Positions 37,826 through 50,900 of a DNA stretch of 64,000 nt are shown piece after piece. This DNA comes from Polytrichum commune (lineage: Eukaryota > Streptophyta > Polytrichopsida > Polytrichales > Polytrichaceae). Both the position numbers and the translations under genes were made by a program. The DNA is taken from positions 10,168,001 through 10,232,000 of the forward strand of contig OX485809.1 of assembly GCA_950295325.1 (NCBI GenBank), given 5' to 3'. Position 1 is the first letter of the stretch; the number at the start of each line of letters is the position of its first letter. Below the pieces are notes generated by a model that made no database searches, was not told the origin of the DNA, and worked only from the letters and a program-made list of their open reading frames with translations.

Positions 37826-38103
37826 TTAACATCAAACTACAAGAGCCCTTGAGAAAAACATATGGCTAGAGTTGGATCCCAACTCCATGTTCGGACTTCG
37901 ACACAAGAGTGTCGCGAGCTCCTTGAATATAGAGCGAAATCTAACTCCTTGGGAAAACCTAAATTCATCCCTAGTCTCACCACTTATGGGTAACTCTACT
38001 ACAATCACAAAATAATAGCTCTTTTGTACAAGCAACGATCGTGATGCATATTGACCAATGTTGGACGGGTATATAGGTGAATGTGTGGTATCACTAATCC
38101 ACG

Positions 38104-38230
38104 TTTAGAATGGTATCGAAGACCTTACCTGTTCGGTATCAAAATTGTTAATACAAGCCAAATATTGATATTTGGTGGGTATGTCAAGGTAGAGAGTCCA
38201 AGTTATTATTTGGATCGATACCATTCTAAA
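38104..38230. repeat. 127-bp sequence with perfect 16-bp inverted ends
   Basis: TTTAGAATGGTATCGA at 38104-38119 is repeated as its exact reverse complement at 38215-38230. The interior is non-coding and contains further ggtatc motifs. It is a possible short MITE. No target duplication is evident. Confidence 0.55.
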
Positions 38231-38669
38231 GCACATTCATACGAGGGTGACTTTACCTAAGTATGAAAGATCTTGCATGGTTGTAGACCCAAATGATATT
38301 AGAAACAAAAATAATGCCAAATACCTATACCCATCAGCAAGTATGAAATGATCGTTATAGATATCAATTTGTATTTAAAAAAATTAATCTAAAAGAAAAG
38401 AAAAGATGATACCAGTCCAACACTGGTATTAACCTCATACTTATCAAAATAAAAATTCTGTTATTACAGGAAGTTGATAGTACCACTGCACACTATGCAG
38501 TACTATTCGTTAGTTTCATAGATTCTGCTACAAATATTCCTTCCAGGAGTGCCTGAGGATATTGATGGAAACTATATGCAACAAAGTATCATTCTCCCAA
38601 CATCGCAGTAATGTAGTTTTCTTTGATTTTGTTAGTTATTTTTATAGGGACTGGTTCGGGCATGCGTTC

Positions 38670-38741
38670 GGGTATCTGGTCTAGTGGTATGATTCTTGCT
38701 TAGGGTGCAAGAGGTCGGGAGTTCGATTCTCCCGATACCCC
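38670..38741 (+). tRNA. tRNA-Pro (anticodon AGG)
   Basis: 72 nt. The acceptor stem GGGTATC/GATACCC pairs fully. The D arm is TGGTCTAGTGGTA, the anticodon stem CTTGC/GCAAG encloses the loop TTAGGGT with anticodon AGG at 38702-38704, and the T arm is CGGGA-GTTCGATT-TCCCG. The T loop GTTCGATTC is a normal B box and GGTCTAGTGG a normal A box. No intron and no encoded CCA, as expected for a nuclear gene. The TTTT at about 38745 can terminate Pol III. Confidence 0.95.
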
Positions 38742-39628
38742 CTCTTTTGATTTTTCTCTCGTTAAAAGTATCTTGCATCTCCACAATGGCCTGACAGACT
38801 CTGCAGCGACTGTGTGGCGTTTGGCTGTGCCGCTCTCCCTCTTCAGTATGACATGTTTGGGCAACACAAAAAAAGTCGTATAATCAAGGTGTCGTCTTCT
38901 CAATAATATGACAAATGGTGTAAAGTTGTCGTATTATCAAGGAAATACTAAAACATAAGTAATATGAGCTTAAAAGTATATACAACGAGTCTAAACAATA
39001 TAGATGGTATGAAATAATAACTTATAACTCAAGAACTCTTGGAATAAGAGTCTAAAGAACTTTGGTGTTGCCTACCCAAGTTAGCAACTATCAACTTATC
39101 TAAATTCCCTACTAACTTTTGAAAACTAATAAATTCATTAACACCAAAATATAAAGAGGTCTCTAATAAGTCGGTGCAGCTTTTTAGACATAAAGATTGG
39201 TTATGAGTGTCTCTACTCTGAGAAGTCAAGATGTTTTCTGCTTCCTCTGAGAGTATATAGATTTGCCCCTCCAAAGTACCCAAACCAACAAAATGCAAAG
39301 ATGTAGAATACAGACAAGTCTCAACACAGACATTTCCCACAAAGAGACGTGGTTAATTAATAATAGTTGTCCACAAGCACCCTTGGAGCTGCTCATAGAA
39401 TAGATATCATACCGTGATTGCATGAAAATGCAACCAATCAAAATCTGACCTTTTCATGTGTCAGGTTCTCAATGTCACCAAATTAGTGTCTACCTCAGGA
39501 GTCAGGACACCCGCAGCTGTTCTTTCAATCAGTGAAAAATGGGGTCTCAGAAACCAAGGAGAATAGCCCTAGTCCTCATGCACACACCAAAGAATGTGCA
39601 CCGGAAAGAATCAAAACTTTTGCAAATC
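38742..39628. other. Spacer between tRNA-Pro and the threonine deaminase 3' end
   Basis: No gene, RNA or repeat recognised. The proximal part (about 39400-39628) probably includes the 3' untranslated region of the minus-strand deaminase gene. Confidence 0.5.
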
Positions 39629-42600
39629 TTAACGCAAAATCAGTTGGAAAGCCTCATTGTTGCATTCATCTTGGTACTCGAATCCCAGTGCATTAGCAAT
39701 AGCAACAAATTCTTTCTCATCTTCTTTGCTTATCTGCAATGCAACAAGGACATTTGCGCCCATCTCACCCTGCAGAGCACATGCATATGATCTTTAGTTA
39801 TGATTACTGCTGTGCAGAAATTCTTCCAAAGTAAAAAATATCTGAAGTGAGCCACGTAAAATTATTCTTGTCACAATGTATCACATGTAGCTCCTTCATC
39901 AAACACAAATATACTAACCTAATTTTTTATTTTTTTTATTTTTTAAAAAAAAAAGTCCAAACAAACAAAGCTGGTCAAGGAAGAAATCAATATTGATTAT
40001 ACCTGTGAACGATAATGGAACAGTGTAATATTCCAGTTTGGACTGAAAGCGTCCAGAAACTTCATGAGTGCACCAGGTCTTTCTGGAAATACAAATCGAT
40101 ATAGAATCTCATGCTCCACATGTGTGCGACCTCCCATCTGATATTACACCAAGGCACACGATTAAACGAGCAGCCCCTAAAGTAGGAAATAAAAATCTGA
40201 TAGACCGGTTTGTTATCCCCAAAATTACCTGCAGACTGTGACCTACATGAAACCGCATCCTTCTACCACACTTTATTCAACAAAAAATGAAAGGCAGCAC
40301 CTTCAGGCTAACTTCATGTACACAGACAACTGTAAGAAGTTACGTAGTGGACCCATATTTGATCTAGTGCCCTACCAAAACTCATCCAAATCAATAGTCA
40401 CCAATTTCACATTGACAAGATGATCTGTGCCATATCATGAAATTATGTGAGTCTAAATTAATCCTCATGCATATGAAGAAGCTTAAACGGGCACAAGAAA
40501 GGACAGTACCAGATGGCGCAGGTGATCTTTGGCAAGATCATTGTTTGTCATATCAAGGGTTCGGAAACCAGCACCATGCATTCGTTCCTTTAAAGCTGTC
40601 AGCTCATCATCCTTGTGTAGCCCCACACTGAGAACATACTTCTTATGTGAGAATTTTCGAATCTGAGTGACTTGGAAGTTCTAACCATACATTAAAGTAT
40701 TTATTTCTCAGAAGAGGCAATTGTTGCAGCGAAGACTTCATCTAGATGCAGGTTGCCTTAGACAACATCACCAAGTTGAAACTGAGATGAACCACATAAC
40801 TCCAGACTAAGTAAAGTTATGAAATCTACAATATAAAAACGAAAAAGATGTGAGACAACACAAGGAGAAGGCAGACCTGTACAAAACAAGTGCTTCTTGG
40901 TCAGCAGTATAACGATACTTGAACTCTGTAATGGGAACAGGCCCCACCTGCATCATCACAATTACCAAAAGTCTTGAGAGAATACACAATTTCCACCTTA
41001 TGATTAGATCCAAGCATTTCATGATATGTCTAAAAAGTTGAGTTTGTAACCCAGGAAAACCCCAGGGCACACTTGCTTTGACCCAGTAATTCCTTTGTTT
41101 CTTTACATCAAAGGAGTTGTTGTTTGGATTGGTAATGAAAAGGTTCGAATGCATAATCTGGTAGCCTACTGCAATGTACAAGGGGCTTACATTTTACATG
41201 AAACACAAAATAATTGATTTTTCACTGTCATGAAGCCTAGAGCCATGACAGGCAATGCAGTGGTAAACCTTTTAGCCCCCATTTACACTAGTGCTCAAGT
41301 TGAGAGCTTGAAGAAAGGAGCCTTCTCATTGGCAAGAAGCCTCTTAAGCATGCTTGTTCACTCAAATCTACTGTACAGATGGGCTCTCAACTTAAGAGCT
41401 TTAACTATTTACTGAGCTTACATGCCTAGATGGTGCCTTCATGGATCCCAAGTGGAACGACTATGACAAGCTCTTGGTCACTTTTTACAAGCTCTCGATC
41501 AAAGCCCTGAGCTATGTCAAGGAGTTAGCTTAGGAATGTTGAGAGTTTGAGCTCTCATGTTGAGAACCCCCAGCCAATAGGCTATCAACCATTCTTTGGC
41601 TTGTCATGGATGCTTTTGTGCTTGAAGTCAATACCCCCTAAATATCTCACTTTGAGCATAACCAATTTACACTTGCTTCAAACTATTGAGATCTAGAAGA
41701 TTGGTCAAGGATCAACGATTTGAGCTTTGGATGAAAGCTTGTCAATTCCCAGTATCAAACTCACGAAAACTGCAAGTTTTGAGCTCTCATTTTGAGGTCT
41801 AGTTTAGAGAGGGCCTTAGTGGGCCCAAGGAAATACCATTTGCTGGAACTTCTTGAAAGAGCCTGGCTCTTCAGGCATGAAAGTTGCTAGGACAGCTTCT
41901 TTACAGGCGCCCACATCGGCCAACTCTGTCACGATACGGAGGCGATCGAAGTTCATGTTGGCACCACTAGTGATGGCCACCACAGTCTCATCCTCCAAAC
42001 CATAGTACTGACAGTAGGCTTTTGCTCCTGCCAAAGCCAGTGCTCCAGCTGGTTCCAGTATACTCCTTGTCTCTTCAAACATATCCTGTTCAAATTTACA
42101 TAATTCCCAACATCAAAAAACTGCATGTGAATAAACAGAAAATGAGAAAAATGAAAACCAAGTGGTCTACCCAAATCCCTATCCATGCAACAGTAGGTCT
42201 AGTGGATCATTGCCATCACCTTGATAGCTGCACAGATGGAGTCACGACTAACTAAGACTACTCCATCCATTAGATTTCGAGAGAGTCGAAATGTCTCTTC
42301 TCCAACCATCTTCACTGCAACACCATCGGCAAAACCGCCAACTTGGTCCAGTACCACACGTTGTCCATGATGAAGGGACAATGCCATTGCATTTGCATCT
42401 GCTGGTTCTACACCAATGATCTTCACCTGTCATATCCACAGGATTTTATAAATTGATGAATCTTCAAAAGACTACTTACTTGCCAATAAGGGATAGTCAG
42501 CAGAAATCTTCTCCTGTTTACACCCCTGCCCATTACAACCATTTTGTGCCTACACCAGTTAAAGCAAATCTACTAGCAGGAGGGGACCTCCACGTTTCAG

Positions 42601-44987
42601 CTTTGAATGGAGACTAGGTACCAGTGTTGTGCAGGTAACATGTTTTTCATATATCAGTGGGTAAGGGTACTGAATGAAGAATAAAAATTCAACACCCAGC
42701 AGGTCATATAATTAGAAATACTCATAAAATGTCCAAGGGTATGTAGGTGGTACTCTGGAATTTCACAATGGTATATGGGCAAATATCACATGGGTATCGA
42801 CACTAGTAATGAAGGATGTAATACCATCCAGGTCGGTTGCTTAATAACTGTACACATACCCTTATTGATACCCAGGATGAACACAGATATCCGTACGACA
42901 TTGCTAGATACCCTCAACATGAAGCATTCTCTTGAGAACCACAAACTTTATATAAAAATGTTCCAGATTGAAGAGATGAGACTTAAAGCCAGCACTTTCC
43001 ATAACAAATCATCCACATTATACATGATCATCAACAACACCATAGCAACAGACCTCAGGACGAACTTGCTTCAGATATGCAGCAATGCCTGCAATGAGAC
43101 CTCCGCCTCCGACTGGAACGAAGATAGCATGCAAAGGGCCAGGATGCTGCCTCACAATCTCCATCCCAACTGTTCCTTGTCCTGCTATGACCTCTGGATC
43201 ATCAAATGGGGGTACAAATACTCGACCTTCATCCACACCCCGCTGTTTAGCATAGGCTTGAGTTTCGTCGTATGAATCTCCAAAGAGCGCAACAGTTGCA
43301 CCTAGCCTCTCCACTGATTTCCACTGCAGATTGAACACAAGTACAAGGTAAATCAAGGGTGCTGAAAACATGAGCAAAGTTACAAATCCTGTGAACATGT
43401 CATGATGACATTACAAGCCTGTTCTTAGGACTCAAATTGACTCTGACAAGCTAGTCAAAAAAAATCATTCTATGCTTCACCTCAACTCAAGGATGTTAGT
43501 CCTCTGGCATTGTTATAGAATTAGAAGGACATTTCAAAGTTGAGATGAGTCCTTCAAATTAAAAAAAATTATATACATCATATGGATTTATGAGAAGATC
43601 GACGGCTTCAGTTCCTCGGTTGCCCATAAAACATTGTCAACTAGATGATTTCATAAGTTTAAAACCTTTGCAAGATAAAAGAAGGAAAAAGTTTGATGAC
43701 ATGGCACTCACTTTGATTTCTGGAGTTGTGACAGGCATGGCAATGATGGCATCACAACCCAACTTGCGCGCAGCAAGAGCTACCCCCTGAGCATGGTTTC
43801 CTGCTGATGAACAAATCACCCCTTTTTTCAACTGGTCTCGGGGCAGCTTTGCCATCATATTGTAAGCCCCTCGTAACTTAAATGAAAAGACCTGCAGTAC
43901 GGGATGTTTATTGTGAACATTTGGTGATTCACCTACAAAGGTAGGTTCAGATATTCCATATGCATTTTCACAGGACCCTATGTATTGCATTTAAGATCAG
44001 TAAGTTCAGGAACTTCTTCAGAAGACAACATCACTCACGAATCATTTCGTGAAGAATGTTGCACTTTGAACACTGTTTCTTTAACCCCAAACCTCAGCAT
44101 GATCCATCTCATAAATCTTATGGTACTTCACGACTTCCGAAGGACTTCATTAAGAACTGTTCCATGCACCTGCTTTCCAGCTTCGAAGGTTGACCACCAC
44201 TTCACTCTGACATGCTCGTAAATTCAAGCGTGCGGTCTTAACTACACTAATCATACCCATCATGGCCCCAAACCCCAAATCCCGTGTCCAGTGCCACCAT
44301 ACACACAAATGCAGGTACCATCAAAGAGGAAAGGATACTCACTGGTTGCATGTCCTCGCGCTTCAGCAACATTCGCACGCCCAAGCGCTCGCTCACCTTT
44401 CGGGCGAGTTCCAAAGGGCTCTCAATCGCCACATCGTAGACTTTGGATGTTAAAATGCGAGTCAGGTAGGAGATAGCTGTTGGAGCTGCATTTGAAAGCT
44501 CCAAGTCCTTCGTCTTCTCCGAAATTCCCCCCAAATAGCCTGCAGGATACTGCAACGAGTCGGGCATGACACGAAGAAACTCGCTCTTATGCAATACACC
44601 ACTATCCACAAGACCTTCATGTGGAGCATCCACAAGACCCGGTGTTGCAGCGACCTGATCCTCCACAAGTGGTTCCACCACAGCGGTGCTCACTCCCGCT
44701 ACCACTTGCTTTCCCCTTTGCGAATGCTTGCCAGCATTGAGCTCCGATGCAGCCACACTCGAAGCCCGAACTCTTGCCTTGCTCTTCGATGCCCATCCTC
44801 CACATCCCATTGCATCGATTGATGACGAAGCTCCCAACCCCGCCCCCAGTGTCCGGTGTCCGCCATAGCCTCGCTTCCAGGAGCTCTCCAAGAGCAGATT
44901 TGTGTCAATTTTTGCAGGCTGAGCTGCACAATTTGGTGTCTGTGCGATGCGAGAAGCAACGAGGTGATGAGAGGCGAGCGTGGCCAT
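39629..44987 (-). CDS. OMR1: Threonine deaminase (threonine ammonia-lyase), plastid
   Basis: Nine exons, all in phase: 44987-44343, 43891-43712, 43323-43054, 42426-42220, 42085-41837, 40947-40877, 40627-40510, 40137-40003 and 39769-39629, about 671 residues. It converts threonine to 2-oxobutanoate, the committed step of isoleucine synthesis, using PLP. The PLP lysine lies in [12 protein letters not shown] at the start of exon 2, with [11 protein letters not shown] and the PLP-phosphate loop [10 protein letters not shown] following. The C-terminal half has the two ACT-like regulatory lobes, marked by [11 protein letters not shown] and [14 protein letters not shown], which bind isoleucine for feedback inhibition in plant enzymes. 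The first about 100 residues are Ser/Ala/Arg-rich, as in a chloroplast transit peptide. I start at MATLAS (44987); the frame stays open to another Met at 45161. Intron 5 contains a Tourist-like MITE 18 bp from the donor. The tRNA-Gln lies in the promoter. Confidence 0.95.
41275..41815. mobile_element. 541-bp Tourist/Harbinger-like MITE in threonine deaminase intron 5
   Basis: The ends GCCCCCATTTACACTAG and (reverse complement of the right end) GGCCCTCTCTAAACTAG match at 12 of 17 positions, and similarity continues inward (gctcaagttgagagcttga versus cctcaaaatgagagctcaa). TTA flanks both sides (41272-41274 and 41816-41818). The right flank ends 18 bp from the exon 5 donor. Non-coding, rich in 'gagctctcat' and 'gagagcttgaag' motifs. 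Confidence 0.65.
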
Positions 44988-45183
44988 GGCTGCACGATGA
45001 ATTGCCTCTTCCCCTTCGCCTGGAAGGTCCGCGGAGGGAGAAGAGCTTTCCGCTAGCCGCGAGCTTCTGAGCTCGCGGAGCTGCAACTCTACAGCGACCG
45101 CAACCACCGAATCTGGAATCCAGAAACTTAGGGTTAAATGTTCCTGTATAATTTTATTCAACGATTCACTATGAACATCGCCT

Positions 45184-45255
45184 GGTCCCGTAGTCTAGTG
45201 GTCAGGACATTGGACTCTGAATCCAGTAACGCGAGTTCAAATCTCGCCGGGACCT
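45184..45255 (+). tRNA. tRNA-Gln (anticodon CTG)
   Basis: 72 nt. The acceptor stem GGTCCCG/CGGGACC pairs fully. The D arm is TAGTCTAGTGGTCA, the anticodon stem TTGGA/TCCAG (one G-U pair) holds loop CTCTGAA with anticodon CTG at 45217-45219, and the T arm is GCGAG-TTCAAAT-CTCGC. No intron and no encoded CCA. A clear TTTT terminator is not directly downstream. It is transcribed away from the threonine deaminase gene, whose MATLAS start lies 197 bp away. Confidence 0.93.
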
Positions 45256-45848
45256 ACTCCTCTAAAGTTATGTTATCATTTCGGAGACTCTTCTGTAACT
45301 TTTTTCAAACCTTTGGTTTAAGGGTCGTTACAACTGAGCCAGGTCCGCATAGGTTAGTGGAGCATTTAGTTACAACAGAGAAAGCTTTTAGTAGGGCATT
45401 TTTCACACTAGCCTTGTCTTCATAAAAAAAACTGGAGCTTGTATTCATCTTTTTGCGGACACCAAAATTGTTAGATGAAATTTGATGTCAATCCTTAGAA
45501 TCCATGTAACTTCCTCGAGTCTCGTGGAAACCTTGAGGGTATTAGGTTGAACATAAATTGTTGCTTCAGAGCTCAACAATGTCAACATAAAACCACCTTG
45601 AGAGAATTGCTTACCAAAATGCACATATCCCTAAGAGATCAATTGAAACAAATTTTTGTGTGTGTGTGTGTGTGTGTATTATGTGACATAAGAGCTTAAA
45701 TAACTAGGTTAATATCATGTATGGATTAATTGAGTTTTTAGAAGAGAGGGTTGTGCTAGCCAAGGACGTAGTGCAATACTTAGGTGATGCTTGTAGGGTT
45801 CAGACAACAATCTGCCAAATGATCTTGCACTTAAGAATATATAGATAA

Positions 45849-45887
<39 letters not shown>

Positions 45888-47933
45888 TTGTGCCTTGATG
45901 ACATAATATTACTCAAAGCACAATTGATGCACTATGGGGACATGAACCCATCATGCATTGTATCCCCATTATTATAGAGACTAACACCATTTCATAATGC
46001 TCAACCTAAGCACTATAGTTGCAGGAATTGAAATTGGTTAATAGCTAAAAATATTCATGAATTAAGTACCATGGAGTGCCGGTGGGTTACAAGCCAGCTC
46101 AACATGAACTAAATAATAGAGTAAGGTAGTATGTACCGCCCAAGATCCTCCCATTTGGGGGGTGCTGCATGGGAGCCGGGCTCATACTTAGATGAACATT
46201 TACCACCCAATTATAGGTTATCACATGGGAGCTAGGCTCAGACTGAGATGGACATGTACCACATGAATATAGGTTGCCACATGAGGCTAAGTGGAGCCTA
46301 CCTAATGATATATTGGTGATCCCTTCTAACCAATTTTTCTTTTGGGGTTTCATGAGGCCAAATTGCACCAAAATAGTAATGTGATCTTATTTTTTCCCCT
46401 TTAGGACAAAAACTTGTAAAGACAATGTCCAAAATGTCACAAAGCAACATGGTTTGGTGGGTTAGTGCCAACTCCGCATCAAATGTCACATATGGAACCT
46501 ATGTTGTCGCCAACACATTAGCCATAATAGCCATAGTAGCTCCAGTTTTAGGGGAAAAAATTGCATCCTATCCCCAACTTAATTTTTTTATGAAACAAAC
46601 AAAAAACCAAATGACATTCTTCAATATGAATTTGCAACCAACATACAAATACTTGTAAACCAAAAAATAAAATGCTTCCAACATGTTGCTAGCCATTTCA
46701 TATCTTCCACAATGTAAGATCCTAGATATTCATTTAATATTTTCTAATATGAGATTAGACAAATTGATGTAGGCATTTAAATTTGGAAAGGGAGCACCTC
46801 CCTCCCCCCCCCAAGGATGAATAATGTTTGGAGCCTAGTCTCAAATTAAACTGATATGAACAAATAGTACACTTGATCTTAGGCCAAACGACAAAGGTAT
46901 GCTAGACTGACACCTTATTGTTCCTCCAAAGTAAGACATGTGCTTGAAAGAGATTGGATACGTGTTCAAAATATGTTGGCCATTATGAGCTCAAGAGTGA
47001 AGATAATTGGGGGGTTTGCTATATGACCATCTAATGGGCTTAATAAACTTCACTTTGATAACAAATAAAATAATTCATGTGAGCCCCAAGTATCATGAGG
47101 AAAATGGCTACATACACAATTTGGAATTGGCATTACGTTTTACACATCTAGAAGAAGTGGGTGCAGAGCTAAAAGTGTCCATTTAAGGCCCATTGTCCTT
47201 GAAAAATGTCATGAAGTAGGTCTTAATGTGGGCCAACTAATGCCGATATTTAGTACACATGCAGTGAGGAGAAAAGCGTTGATTTTAAACCATAATTGGA
47301 AGGCCCTAGTATCAAAAGACAAGTTGGACATTATAGAATGCATAACATGGGGTGCAACTGGAATTAAAAGAATAGAAAAGAAAAGAAAAGAGAACTCAAT
47401 TTTTTACACCTGCCTTCCTTTGTCAAGATGCCCAATTGACAAACCAGACATCTAAAACATGGTCACAAAATATGATACATCCTGCTTTTCTTCCAGGAAG
47501 CAAAGAGACTATGTGTAACTTTGAAAAAAACAAGTTACTGAGGAATCCAATTGATTGAATCAGTTTGAAGAGGGCTAACATCAGACAAGCTCACATCATA
47601 TCTAAGTTACATGTACCTATAATGGGGATTGCTTTGTGTTCTCGTCTAAGACAAATATTTGTCTTTGGCCCAAGACTGTACTATTGACCTTTGGCACAGG
47701 TCTCCACAATGATATGCATACTTGAACTATCTAATCTGCTTGATGACAGAGATATCCAGGGCCATCTGCATGATCAACTCTAAACTACTAGCTACAAAAT
47801 TTTCTTTGACATTGTCTCACGCATCATTTTGTTCCAGGTAACTCTTACCAATATTCAAGGAAAAACTCTGAAGGGTTCTGGCATTTCCAGTTGTCCCCAT
47901 TTTAAATGATGTAAACATGGTATGGGTCTACTA
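45256..47933. other. Spacer between tRNA-Gln and the NO VEIN 3' end
   Basis: No gene recognised. It holds a (GT)n tract at 45657-45677, a (GATA)n tract at 45849-45886 and three diverged direct copies with a 56-bp period near 46168-46290 (each with catgggagc.gggctca or a relative). The segment next to 47933 probably includes the NO VEIN 3' untranslated region. Confidence 0.6.
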
Positions 47934-50900
47934 CTACTTCTCGTTGTCTGGAAGAGTTACCTTGTAAGTGGAAACCTGTATACCTTGAGGAGATCCTGTT
48001 CCTCCAATTTGCAAATCGGAAACTGACATGCCTAAGGTACCACTAAATGGTAGGATCACTGCAAGTTGGATGATGCGTTCTCGACAAAGTTTGACGGGAT
48101 TGGAGAAACGGATAATTTGTAAACGTTTCTCAGAATTTGGGAGGATGACTCGCAAAAGTGTGTATAGATTGCCATGAACTTGTGCAAACTCCCACTCGCG
48201 AGCTGATATCTCAAACCAGTCTTTGTCTTGTGAGCGGGTTGTCTTTACTTCCACAAACTCCTGTTGTCCTGATTCTGTCTTTACAATCATGTCAAAAGCA
48301 GCCCCAGTCTCCCCATCCTCATTTACCCATTTCACATTTTTCACACCATGCTTTTTGACAAGGTACTGAAATGCGACCTCTTCACCAGCACGGCCTGTCA
48401 TCTGTTGCTGCTCTGTGCTGGCATTCAAACCAAGTTGCTCCCTTGCCTGAACATAGCACAGCTTTTCTGTCAAAGATGTAGAAATTTTTAACCCTTAAAA
48501 AAACCAAGGGGTTCAATGTATGACCCATATACACAATTCTAAGCCTCAGCAAGTCTTGAAATCATATTCTTTATATTTATAGGTTTAAACTTTATTCAGC
48601 ACATAATCTTGTGTCAATAACTATGTAACTCATGATGGCACATGGTATCCGAGCAAGATAAGAAAACTCTTCTACTTGACCTAGTTGCAAATATTAACTG
48701 CCTACATTTATGCAAGAGAGTGATAGTTGAATCCACTTACTGGTCTATCATGAGTGTTCACGACAGTCATGCTATCTGCACCAATAGGAGTGAAGATAGC
48801 AGTCTCAGATATTGGATCCCTCAAATTCCCACGAATCATACCACCATTAGCTGTCCCAGCCCCAGAAGTACTTGTGTGTGAAGAAAAATCTCCTTGCCAC
48901 AAATGCACTGCATTTAAGGCATCCACTTTATTGACACCGTTTTGCTTCATTGGTCCTGGAGCTTGGTCTTCTTTGATACCATCTACTGAAGGCTCGGAAC
49001 AATGTTCAATTTTCACAGAAGACATTGCAGTTGATTTAACAGTAGGAATAGGAACCCATGAGCGGGGAGGCCAACCCGAATAAACTGGTTGAGTGGTTCT
49101 TGCCTTTCGTGGCAACGACTCTTCGAGTTTTGCATGTCTTTCCAAATACACCTCTGCAAGAGATGGAGCTTTTTCGGAAGGTAAAGATGTTGTAGTTTGA
49201 TGATGTAAATTGGTTTCTGGACCACCAGTCTTAATCTTCCACGGAACCAATCCAACAGGAAGGGGCTTTATGCCTTGGGTATTTACAATATAAGACTCCA
49301 CATCATCTTTTGAGGATCCCAATGATGCCATCATGGTGATGAGATGCAGAAAGTTTGCAAATTGCTGATTGGATTCACCAGAAAAAAATAATCGAGACAG
49401 TTCAGCATACACCATACAGTGATCTTCAGACCGTCCAGCTGCAACATGAAGAGTTTTACCCTGTGCCAAGAGTTTGCACTTCTTAAGAACGTCCATGTTT
49501 TGGGGAATGAAAAATTTCTCAGCAACAACTGACAATCGACTGGGTAACGGACTAAAAAACAAATCATCAGTAGAATATGCAACCACAACCAAAGATGTTT
49601 TGGTTGGCAGATGGAGAACAACATAAACAATAAAGTTATCCTTGAATTTGTTGGGAGTTGGTCCCCAATAAATACCCATTGGTTGCTTTAAATACACTGT
49701 CAATAATCTCTTGAAACTTGTGGTGCATGCTCAGAGGTAGTGTTTGAACTTGAATGAAGAGCAACCTATTTCGGTTCATTGAGGGCCAAACTCATTTTAG
49801 CACCTGTTGGGATGCCAAAATGACTTTGACGCTCAATGAACCAATATAAAATGTTTTCATTCAAACCTCCACACTACCTCCAAGGATGCACCGGAAACTT
49901 ACCAACGTGGAAGGTGTGGGATGCAAAACAACCAACTCCCAACTAAAAGTTTCTTTGAATTGAAGGATAACTCTAAGGTTCACATAAATTGTCCACAAAG
50001 GTTTAGGACATACCTCCAGTATGCAGCCACTTTCAATACGAGTCCGTGACTGGATTCGACCGAACTGAAGACTGTATCTAAAAAACAGCTGATCAACCAC
50101 GGAGCACCGCAACACCTTTAACTGCTTTCGAATTCGATTTTCCTCAAGCTTATTATACATGTCCGAGTGAATCTGCCTTAAGTATCGTTGAGCAAAAGGA
50201 AGCGCCCATGCAATTAGTGCTTCAATAGGTCCTGCATCCTGAGACCCATACACAATGACTTCACGCTTCACTACCTGCAAACAGGAAGGACTGAACATTG
50301 TAAGTATATGCAAATCTCAGAGTCCTCCAGTCAAAGACAGAAATGTAATTAATCTGCACCTGGAAACTGTAGATCTAGACTGATCCTCCAAAGCCATTCA
50401 ATTTTTGAGCAAGTTCAGAAGCCAACATGTTTTTTGGGATTAATTCAAGATGTTCACTGACATGGAGAGAAGCAATATTGCCTTTGGTGTCCGACATGGA
50501 AGTGTTTGACTTTGGCCAAGAGATGGTTTTATAAAAATGAACTCCTTTTCAAACTTTCACGAGCACCATTTTAGGTGCCTTCAAGAAGTTTGCCATAAAA
50601 TTTGTTTTTATATAGCCGTCATTTGGTCAAAGTCAAAGGCCTCCCTTCATTTCACTGAATTTGGGGGTTTCGACACCACACTGCTTAAACATTATAAACT
50701 GTCAAAACTGGGGCGAATCTCCCTAACAAAACATGAGTTTTTCAAAGACTTTGAGGATAATTCTAATGAACCTGGAATTCAAGATAGAGTGTTCTCTACA
50801 GAAACAACTAATGTGCAAAACCAGAACAATGACATACAGCATATTTATTATTTCTAGCTAAGCTGAAGACCATAACAAACTGATATGTACACCAACAAAA

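Noticed and set aside
45849-45886. GATA and GT microsatellites as functional arrays
   Set aside because: They are ordinary simple sequence repeats with no neighbouring gene signal.
49461-49703. Extending NO VEIN exon 15 upstream through the open frame containing YLKQPMGIYWG
   Set aside because: The frame is open but does not resemble the family. The acceptor CACAG/GGTAAA at 49461 keeps phase with exon 14 and starts directly at the conserved GKTLHVAAG segment.
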